From an uncultured Dehalococcoidia bacterium (lineage in GTDB: Bacteria; Chloroflexota; Dehalococcoidia; Lucifugimonadales; GCA-2712585), in NCBI GenBank assembly GCA_913052045.1, contig CAJXDJ010000026.1:1-8869 (forward strand): 8,869 nt of DNA, read 5' to 3'. A program made the position numbers and the translations under genes. The notes under the pieces are model-generated. The model had not been told where the DNA came from, made no database searches, and saw only the letters and a program-made list of their open reading frames with translations. Below are positions 1 to 5,423 of the stretch, one piece after another; positions within the stretch are counted from its first letter, which is position 1, and each line of letters begins with the position of its first letter.

Positions 1-416
1 GATTCATAAATTGGCTGCTGAATGAATTGGACATAGGTAAATGTGAGAAAAACAGAAATGAATGTGGTTAGAACGATGACCTTGAGCTGCTCGGCGAGAG
101 TGAGGAGGATGTCGGATAACGATATCGTATCTTCCTCGAAGATACTCGGTGACGCGTAATGAGTAACGGGTGACGAGTAGATTGGTGGGGCTGAGGGATT
201 ATTGATGTTTAATTTTTGATTTTTGATTGAAGAATCGTTATCGTCTATTGGGGGGTTACCAACTGGAGGAAGCTGACTCAACTTTGCCACTACATGGTGG
301 GGGACCTGGTTGCGGGATTTCCAGTTGGAGACGGCCTGGGGAGTGGTGGAGAGGGCTCGGGCTATGTCCGCGGTGGCATCTTCGACCGCATCTCTAAAGA
401 CAGTTCGGACTCGTAG
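1..416 (-). CDS. Helix-turn-helix protein fused to Wzz-type chain-length determinant domain (partial, runs off left edge, start not identifiable)
   Basis: The minus-strand frame is open from 416 (just after a TAG at 417-419) to the left edge, about 138 codons. The first part, around nt 275-395, reads DIARALSTTPQAVSNWKSRN, a classic helix-turn-helix of the CI-repressor type (A-V-S-N-W-K-x-R is the recognition-helix signature). A Pro/Ser/Asn-rich linker follows (about nt 140-270). Then comes an acidic EED, the stretch ISLSDILLTLAEQLKVIVL and a hydrophobic membrane segment ending QQPIYES at the left edge; this is the pattern of the first membrane helix of Wzz proteins, which set O-antigen or capsule chain length from the inner membrane. 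In Wzz the N-terminus is cytoplasmic, so a DNA-binding domain there is topologically possible. No ATG, GTG, TTG or CTG lies between the upstream TAG and the HTH, so the 5' end is unclear or frameshifted. Domain calls are by motif recognition only. Confidence 0.65.
127..145. repeat. Perfect 8-bp inverted repeat with 3-nt loop
   Basis: GTATCTTC (127-134) and GAAGATAC (138-145) are exact reverse complements around CTC. The left arm overlaps a 10-bp palindrome, ACGATATCGT (119-128). It lies inside the coding frame between the linker and the Wzz-like segment, so it may be only a coding coincidence or part of a small inserted repeat with the neighbouring heptamers. No terminator T-tract follows on either strand. 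Confidence 0.6.
149..180. repeat. Degenerate heptanucleotide tandem repeat (GTRAYGN)
   Basis: Four consecutive 7-bp units are visible: GTGACGC, GTAATGA, GTAACGG and GTGACGA, followed by a partial GTAG. They fall in the linker-coding part of the HTH-Wzz frame. Seven is not a multiple of three, so gain or loss of one unit would shift that frame. Short heptanucleotide repeats of this kind are known from several bacterial groups, usually between genes. Confidence 0.65.
206..230. repeat. Second heptanucleotide repeat, T-rich (TTTTTGA units)
   Basis: TTTTTGA occurs twice in tandem (213-219 and 220-226), preceded by a related TGTTTAA (206-212) and followed by a partial TTGA. The 7-bp period matches that of the repeat at 149-180 although the sequence differs. 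It encodes the Asn/Lys-rich part of the linker on the minus strand. Confidence 0.6.
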
Positions 417-481
417 CTATTCGCAGCAAGCGGCGCAATGCATAATAAAAACAAGGCTAACCGATACACTATATTTTTCAT
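362..481 (-). CDS. Short signal-peptide-like reading frame (39 aa), possibly the displaced 5' end of the next frame
   Basis: An ATG at 481-479 opens a frame of 39 codons ending in TAG at 364-362. The first ~20 residues look like a Sec signal peptide or membrane anchor: MKNIVYR, then hydrophobic LALFLLCIAPLAA with a possible Ala-x-Ala-type cleavage region. It then reads NSYESELSLE and soon stops. A good ribosome binding site (AGGTGA, 6 nt spacing) precedes the ATG, and the start lies only 17 nt after the SPOR gene's stop, as in an operon. The frame overlaps the HTH-Wzz frame, which lies at -1 relative to it and lacks a start. So this may be the true 5' end of that gene separated by an indel or frameshift, or a small independent gene, or chance. 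I cannot decide. Confidence 0.4.
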   Translation of the reverse strand: MKNIVYRLALFLLCIAPLAANSYESELSLEMRSKMPPRT

Positions 482-487
482 CACATT

Positions 488-493
488 TCACCT
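488..493 (-). promoter_or_regulatory. Shine-Dalgarno site AGGTGA for the ATG at 481
   Basis: On the minus strand AGGTGA is followed by 6 nt and then ATG. It is the best translation-start signal in the left block and the main reason to treat the short signal-peptide-like frame as translated. Confidence 0.5.
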
Positions 494-498
494 AACAG

Positions 499-672
499 TC
501 ATTTGTACATCCTTTTTGGTGGCAGCCCAGTCACAGACTGAATCTTTGAAGCAAAACGTCCTAAGTCCCCGTCTTCCTGGATAGGCCCAACACGAACACG
601 ATAGTAAACGATTTCACCTACATTCTCGGCAATAATATCAATAACACCGACTATAGTTTCTATCTTTCGGTT
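499..672 (-). CDS. SPOR-domain protein, C-terminal fragment (5' part missing)
   Basis: The minus-strand frame ends in TGA at 501-499. Its last ~57 residues include VYYRVRVGPIQEDGDLGRFA and end SVTGLPPKRMYK. The YRVRVGP core followed by a helix and a final strand is the second half of a SPOR domain, a ~70-residue fold that binds denuded septal peptidoglycan and is common at the C-termini of cell-division and cell-wall proteins (RlpA, FtsN, DedD types). Upstream of about 672 the same frame continues only as the antisense of the NuoF-type gene, so the authentic coding sequence is cut at the junction. The frame stays open there by chance up to 870, but those residues have no SPOR or signal-peptide character. 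The downstream neighbour on this strand starts 17 nt after the stop, suggesting an operon. Which SPOR family it belongs to cannot be told from the fragment. Confidence 0.6.
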   Translation of the reverse strand, partial: NRKIETIVGVIDIIAENVGEIVYYRVRVGPIQEDGDLGRFASKIQSVTGLPPKRMYK

Positions 673-676
673 AGTA
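655..676. other. Junction between two blocks with head-to-head truncated genes
   Basis: Right of about 670 the + strand encodes RGSGAYICGEET, the conserved glycine-rich NuoF motif from the middle of that protein. Left of about 660 the + frame has no NuoF similarity and meets a stop at 562, while the minus strand encodes SPOR sequence. Neither gene has a start, promoter or ribosome binding site near the join. This is a natural rearrangement breakpoint or a chimeric join; the exact base cannot be fixed by eye. Confidence 0.65.
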
Positions 677-1488
677 GAGGATCTGGAGCGTACATTTGTG
701 GAGAAGAAACTTCCCTTCTCAATTCTTTGGAGGGCAAAAGGCCATGGCCGCGAGAACGTCCGCCATTCCCTACCACTTCTGGTCTCTGGGGTAAACCTAC
801 AGCTGTTAATAATGTAGAGACACTGTCGGTAGTTCCAAGAATATTGGAAAACGGAGCAAAATGGTTTCAATCTGTGGGATTGGGAGAAGGAAATTTTGGC
901 TCAAAACTTTATTCCGTCAGTGGAGATGTTAATAGACCTGGAAATTTCGAATTACCTTTGGGAGTTACTGTTCGTGAGTTGATATTAAATCATGCTGGTG
1001 GTGTGGTGGGCGGTGGAAAAGTGAAGGCATTTACATTGGGGGGTATTTCGGGAGGAATGTTGAGTGGAGATTTTCTTGATCTAACGTTGGATTTCAAGAA
1101 GCCACAGGAATACGATGCGTTTTTAGGTTCCGGAGCTCTCGTGGTGTTAGGTGAAGATTCTTGTGTTGTAGATTTTGCTCGCTCGTGTGCTGTGTTTTTT
1201 GAAGATGAAAGTTGTGGAAAATGTTACCCTTGTAGGATAGGAGTGGTTCGGATGAGAGAATTGATGGATGGTATTTCTGGTAATTCGTCGTTGATTCCCG
1301 ACACTTTGGATCATATAAAAGAAATTGGTGATGTGATGACAACTGCTTCCGCTTGTGGCTTGGGCCAAAGTGCTCCTAAAGTGCTACAAGGCATGGTAAA
1401 ATATTTCTCGGAAGAATTGGATTTCCACATCACAAAAAGAATCTGCCCGACAAATGTCTGTGGATTTGACGCAAACAATACGAGCTGA
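670..1488 (+). CDS. NuoF/FdsB-type NADH-binding subunit of formate dehydrogenase (5'-truncated)
   Basis: The 51-kDa complex I (NuoF) family binds FMN, NAD(H) and one [4Fe-4S] cluster and passes electrons between NAD(P)H and the Fe-S chain of its partner. About 270 residues are present, starting at the glycine-rich RGSGAYICGEET (from nt 676), then GLWGKPTAVNNVETL, the SLBB-like ubiquitin-fold region, and the C-terminal cluster site. The cluster Cys codons are at 1213, 1222 and 1231 (SCGKCYPCR) and at 1354 (ASACGLG), the expected C-x2-C-x2-C...C pattern. The N-terminal ~150 residues, including the first part of the nucleotide site, are missing at the junction, so as written the gene has no start and should be non-functional. 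It ends without the extra ferredoxin domain found in some FdhB proteins. The formate dehydrogenase catalytic subunit follows after 84 bp, so I assign it as that enzyme's diaphorase partner rather than a complex I subunit. A small NuoE/FdsG-type subunit often lies upstream but is absent. Confidence 0.85.
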   Translation, partial: VSRGSGAYICGEETSLLNSLEGKRPWPRERPPFPTTSGLWGKPTAVNNVETLSVVPRILENGAKWFQSVGLGEGNFGSKLYSVSGDVNRPGNFELPLGVTVRELILNHAGGVVGGGKVKAFTLGGISGGMLSGDFLDLTLDFKKPQEYDAFLGSGALVVLGEDSCVVDFARSCAVFFEDESCGKCYPCRIGVVRMRELMDGISGNSSLIPDTLDHIKEIGDVMTTASACGLGQSAPKVLQGMVKYFSEELDFHITKRICPTNVCGFDANNTS

Positions 1489-1561
1489 TCTATCTCTGGT
1501 TCCAATGTTTTAGAGGTGGCAAATATCGGGAAATGCCTGGAAAGGATTTAATTAACTGGTA

Positions 1562-1567
1562 AGAGGA
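1562..1567 (+). promoter_or_regulatory. Shine-Dalgarno site for the formate dehydrogenase gene
   Basis: AGAGGA lies 5 nt before the ATG at 1573. It fixes the start of the catalytic subunit, whose first residues lead straight into the ferredoxin-like fold. The 84-nt spacer after the NuoF-type gene shows no hairpin terminator, so co-transcription is likely. Confidence 0.6.
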
Positions 1568-1572
1568 ATCGT

Positions 1573-4344
1573 ATGTTGAAAGAAGAGACATTAAAGGTAG
1601 TGATAAATGGCCAGGAGGTCGAAAGCTCTTTCGGCAAAACCATATTAGAATGCGCGAGAGATTCGGGCGTAGATATCCCTACTCTTTGTTTTGATTCAAG
1701 AGTAAAAGCTACTGCTGCCTGCAGACTCTGTTCCGTTAACGTTAAAGGACGTCGTCTTCCGGTTGCTGCTTGTGCCCAAAAAATGGAACCGGGAATGGAG
1801 ATCACTACTGATAGTTCTGATTTAGAGTCTATGCGTAAAACTATCTTGGATCTAGTAGTCTCAGAAAATCCGACTGGGGAATGTGTTAGGTGCGAAGAGA
1901 TAGGGCCCTGTGAGCTTCATACCCTCACAAAACGTTATGGATCGAAGCCCGGGCGTTTCCATGGAGCCCTCAGCGGAGAGAAATCTAAAGACACCAACCC
2001 GTTTATTTTTAGGGACTATTCGCAATGCATTCTTTGTTATAGATGTACATCAGTATGTGGAGAGGTAGAGCAAGCACATGCAATAGTGCCGGCTGGGAGG
2101 GGCTTTGGATCTCGTATAGCTGCTGCATTCGATTCCGGCCTACTCGATAGTTCCTGTACGTTTTGTGGCCAGTGTATTCAAACCTGCCCCACTGGAGCTC
2201 TTATGGATAGGAAGATGCTTGGCCAAGCCAAAGCGTCTGAAGTGACTAAGGTAAAAACCGTGTGTCCATATTGTGGTACTGGCTGTGGGCTAAACCTTCA
2301 TGTCGCAAATAATAAAGTGATTGGAACAACCCCGGATTGGGATTCGCCATCCGGAGAAGGGTCTTTATGTGTTAAAGGACAATTTGCCACCGATTTTATT
2401 AGTCACAAAGATAGATTGAAAACACCATTGATACGTCGCAATGGTGTTTTGACTGAAGCTACGTGGGATGAGGCCTATGACCTGATCGTAGAAAAATTTA
2501 CACAGATTAAAGAGGAATCTGGTCCCAATGCCTTCACATTTTGGACGTCAGCGAGAGCTACGACTGAGAGCAACTACATTATGCAAAAGTTTGCGAGGGC
2601 GGTGATTGGGACAAACAACGTAGACAATTGCTCTAGAACTTGACACGCTCCCAGTGTCGCCGGTTTGGCGATAATGGTAGGCAGAGGAGCAATGAGCAAC
2701 TCCATAGCTGAATTGAAAGAGGCTGAATTTATATTTGCCACTGGTACTAACACCACTGAGAGCCATCCAGTAATTGCGTTAAAGGTTAAGAAGGCAGTTT
2801 CTAATGGCGCCAAGTTAATTGTTATTGATCCCAGGCGTATCGAACTGGCCGATTTTGCACATAGGTATATGCAGATCAAAATTGGCACAGATATAGCTCT
2901 CTATAATGCTATGTCTAACGTAATAATAAACGAAGAGCTGTACGACAAAGAGTATGTCGCCGAACGAACTGGGGGATTTGAGGAACTAAAACATTTTATA
3001 AGGGAGTATACTCCACAATATGCGGAACAAATCACAGGCATTCCAAGCGAGGATATAATTGCAACGGCGCGGGAGTATGCAGCAGCTGATAGAGCTTCAA
3101 TTATTTATACTGTCGGAATCACCGAGCACTCCTGTGGTGTTCATAATGTTCAGTCTTTAACTAATTTAGCTTTATTGACAGGGAACTTTGGTGTGCCCGG
3201 TGGCGGAGTTAATCCTTTAAGAGGACAAAACAATGTGCAGGGTGCGGGGGATGCAGGCTGCTTACCTAACAATCTTCCAGGCTATCAACGTGTTGGTGAT
3301 GATGCGGCTCGGGCAAATTGGGAGAAAGAATGGGGAGTTACGTTAGACCCCAATCCAGGTGTAACTAAGGTAACGGCCATAGATGACATGATTTTGGGTC
3401 GTATGAGAGCCCTCTACATAATGGGAGAGAATTCGTTGGCTTCTGATGCGAATGCAGGAAAGACTAGAAAAGCATTAGAGGCGCTCGAATTTTTGGTTGT
3501 TCAAGACATCTTTTTGACACAGACAGCCGAGTTGGCTGATGTGGTTCTCCCAGCGGCTGGGTTTGGGGAAGTCGACGGAACTTTTGCTAACAGTGAGAGA
3601 CGAGTCCAAAGAGTTCGTAAGGCCGTTAACCCGCCTGGAGTCGCTAAACCAGATTGGCAAATTATTTCAGAACTGGGTGAAAGATTTGGTTATAAAAAGA
3701 AATTTAATCATCCTGCCGAAATTTGGGACGAACTCGCTAGGAACACTCCGATATTAGCCGGCATAAGTTATGATAGGCTAGACTTCCAAGGCATTCAATG
3801 GCCTTGTCCTACGTCGGATCATCCAGGAACACAAATCCTACATACAGATAATTTTGAAACCGAAAAGGGATATCTTATGCCCATTCCACATGTTGGCATT
3901 GCTGAACCTACAGATGAAGAATACCCTCTAATTTTGACCACTGGAAGAAGGCGGGCCACCTATCATACTGGCACACAAACTGGAAGGTCTGCGGGCATTG
4001 AATTATTGGTGCCACACGAATGGGTTGAGATCAATCCAGAAGATGCTGATGAGCTTAAACTTGATGACGGAGAGGTAGTATCAGTGAGCTCCCGACGGGG
4101 TAGGGTGCAAGCTCCAATTATGATAACTGAGAAATCTCCTCCAGGAGTTATATTCATGAGTTTTCATTTTCCAAATGAAACTCCGACTAATGTGCTGACG
4201 ACTGATCTTCATGATCCAATTACTGAAACACCTGAATTTAAGGCATGTGCTGTGAAAATTGAAAAGATTGCTCAGCACCATAAAAAACAGTCCGACAAAA
4301 ACGGCACCCAAAATACCAATCAGTCATTGAAAATGGCCGACTAA
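1573..4344 (+). CDS. fdhA: Selenocysteine-containing NAD(P)-dependent formate dehydrogenase, catalytic subunit
   Basis: This enzyme interconverts formate and CO2 at a molybdenum or tungsten bis-pterin site. Read through the in-frame TGA at 2641-2643, the protein is 923 residues. Domains in order: a NuoG-like [2Fe-2S] domain (Cys39, 50, 53, 67); a NuoG-type [4Fe-4S] region (Cys104, 107, 113); two ferredoxin-type [4Fe-4S] motifs (Cys152/155/158/162 and 195/198/201/205); the Mo-proximal cluster (Cys231/234/238/266, followed by Lys268); the catalytic domain with Sec357 and His358 in NCSRTUHAPSVAGL; Arg550 in LRGQNNVQG; and a C-terminal dinucleotide-binding domain from about residue 787. Sec, the following His and this Arg are the catalytic set of the family. 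The Fe-S-rich N-terminus plus the NuoF-type neighbour point to a soluble NAD(P)-linked enzyme like Moorella FdhAB or FdsBA types, not a membrane FdnG type; no Tat signal is seen. The direction in vivo (formate oxidation or CO2 reduction) cannot be read from sequence. The position usually held by the His ligand before Cys104 appears to be Asn99. Confidence 0.93.
2641..2677 (+). promoter_or_regulatory. Selenocysteine UGA codon and bacterial SECIS stem-loop
   Basis: TGA (2641-2643) is followed by a hairpin. CCAGTGTCGCC (2651-2661) pairs with GGCGATAATGG (2667-2677) through ten pairs, with one G/A mismatch and one G-U pair, around a GGTTT loop (2662-2666). The five pairs next to the loop are perfect. 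The loop begins 18 nt after the TGA, the same spacing as I recall for E. coli fdhF, whose loop is GGUCU with the GU needed by SelB. The codons here also encode the conserved HAPSVAGL. I do not see the single bulged U of the E. coli element. No stop other than this TGA interrupts the gene. Confidence 0.88.
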
Positions 4345-4407
4345 TTGGCAAACTCTTTTTTAAAAAATGTTGTGTTTCCTTTGTTACATACAAGAAAAGT
4401 TTTTTGC

Positions 4408-4464
4408 GAGCGATCTATAGGCTTCGCTACCATGTTGAACCCGACCTCTCCCTGCGAAGCGCTC
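4408..4464 (+). other. Possible structured leader RNA upstream of ribF
   Basis: In the 153-bp spacer between the formate dehydrogenase gene and ribF, GCTTCGC (4421-4427) is an exact inverted match of GCGAAGC (4454-4460), enclosing a 26-nt loop. GAGC (4408-4411) can pair with GCTC (4461-4464) to extend the stem across a one-sided bulge. The spacer begins with AT-rich sequence (4356-4410) that could hold a promoter, though I see no convincing -35/-10 pair and no clear terminator for the upstream gene. The FMN riboswitch consensus expected before flavin genes was not recognised. Confidence 0.35.
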
Positions 4465-4470
4465 TATCCG

Positions 4471-4487
4471 GGATTCTGATGGAATCC
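4471..4487 (+). promoter_or_regulatory. Small hairpin just before the ribF start
   Basis: GGATTC (4471-4476) and GAATCC (4482-4487) form a perfect 6-bp stem with a TGATG loop, ending 10 nt before the ATG. It holds the in-frame TGA (4477) that bounds the ribF start upstream. It could influence ribosome access, since the ribosome binding site itself (AGG at 4492-4494) is weak and close to the start. Confidence 0.35.
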
Positions 4488-4497
4488 ATATAGGCCG

Positions 4498-5421
4498 ATG
4501 TCTGCAGAAGATCAGTTAACCCAGTATGCTGCTCAGCAGGATACTGTTCTTACAATAGGAACGTTTGACGGAGTTCACATTGGTCACCAAGCAATTCTAG
4601 ATCAATTAAGAGTTGAATGTGAACTAACTGGACTGATGCCAACAGTGGTCACATTTCGCAATCATCCGAGATCAGTCTTAACGCCAGGTGAGAATACTGA
4701 TCAAATAATTTCCTTGGACGATCGATTGCTATTGCTCAAGGAAAACGGAGTACGCCACACAGTAATATTGGATTTCACATTAGAATTGTCAAAATTACGT
4801 GCCCGAGAATTTATCGTTTACTTAATTAGGCATCTCCGGATGAGAAGTTTAGTTATTGGTCCTGATTTTACATTAGGGTTTAAAAGAGAGGGCGACGTAT
4901 CTAAATTGGAAGAACTAAGCAAAGAACTCGGATTTTCATTGAGAATAGTAGACCCGAAAATTTTGGGGGAATTATCCGTAAGAAGTCGCATATTGCGCCA
5001 GATGATTTTGACTGGGGACGTAAAAATTGCGAGAGATATGATGGGACGTCCATTTTGCCTTAAAGGGATGGTAGGTGTGGGAGACAAGAGAGGCAGAGAA
5101 CTCGGATTCCCAACCGCAAATTTACTGCCTGAGCAAGGGCTGGTGATCCCTGGAAACGGTATTTACGCCGCTAGATCTAAGATTTCTGGAAAACTATGGC
5201 CCACTGTTGTAAGTATAGGTGTCAGGCCAACATTTGGGGGAGGGGATAGAACTATCGAAGCATATATAATGGATTTTGACGAGAATATTTATGATGTCTG
5301 GATCGAATTGGAATTTGTCGAGTTTATACGAGAAGAAATCAAATTCGATTCTGCTGAAGAATTGATTAAACAGATGCATCATGATGTTGAGTCCTCACGT
5401 TTAATCTTGGCCCGGAATTAA
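4498..5421 (+). CDS. ribF: Bifunctional riboflavin kinase / FAD synthetase
   Basis: Phosphorylates riboflavin to FMN and adenylylates FMN to FAD in the cytoplasm. The 307 residues are normal for the family. The N-terminal FAD synthetase domain carries the nucleotidyltransferase motif GTFDGVHIGHQ (residues 21-31) and NHPRSVL; the ISEVRSSRIR-type segment appears as LSVRSRILRQ. The C-terminal flavokinase domain has GRELGFPTAN (199-208, the ATP/Mg site), GIYAARS, SIGVRPTFGG and the IEAYIMDF segment. The ATG is the first one after an in-frame TGA at 4477; upstream translation signals are weak. The stop lies 2 bp before tyrS, so the two are surely co-transcribed. FMN made here would serve the NuoF-type subunit upstream, although ribF is a housekeeping gene and this need not be a functional link. 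Confidence 0.95.
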   Translation: MSAEDQLTQYAAQQDTVLTIGTFDGVHIGHQAILDQLRVECELTGLMPTVVTFRNHPRSVLTPGENTDQIISLDDRLLLLKENGVRHTVILDFTLELSKLRAREFIVYLIRHLRMRSLVIGPDFTLGFKREGDVSKLEELSKELGFSLRIVDPKILGELSVRSRILRQMILTGDVKIARDMMGRPFCLKGMVGVGDKRGRELGFPTANLLPEQGLVIPGNGIYAARSKISGKLWPTVVSIGVRPTFGGGDRTIEAYIMDFDENIYDVWIELEFVEFIREEIKFDSAEELIKQMHHDVESSRLILARN

Positions 5422-5423
5422 TA

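Noticed and set aside
310..495. Plus-strand 61-codon frame in the left block
   Set aside because: It is antisense to the HTH frame, which shows a clear motif; the plus-strand product has low complexity and no recognisable domain.
727..729. TTG at 727 as the start of the NuoF-type gene
   Set aside because: The conserved motif RGSGAYICGEET lies in frame upstream (676-711) and no ribosome binding site precedes the TTG, so the gene is truncated rather than starting here.
673..870. Minus-strand extension of the SPOR frame to an ATG at 870
   Set aside because: This part is the antisense of well-conserved NuoF sequence and has no recognisable protein features.
2641..2643. TGA as a real stop or nonsense mutation splitting the gene into two
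   Set aside because: The flanking residues continue the family consensus in the same frame, the position is the known Cys/Sec site, and a SECIS-like hairpin follows.
4434..4460. tRNA-like GGGTTCAAC on the minus strand (complement of 4434-4442)
   Set aside because: The flanks do not form a T-arm or acceptor stem, and no D-arm or anticodon arm can be drawn.
4345..4497. FMN riboswitch before ribF
   Set aside because: The conserved RFN core segments are not present; only generic stems are seen.
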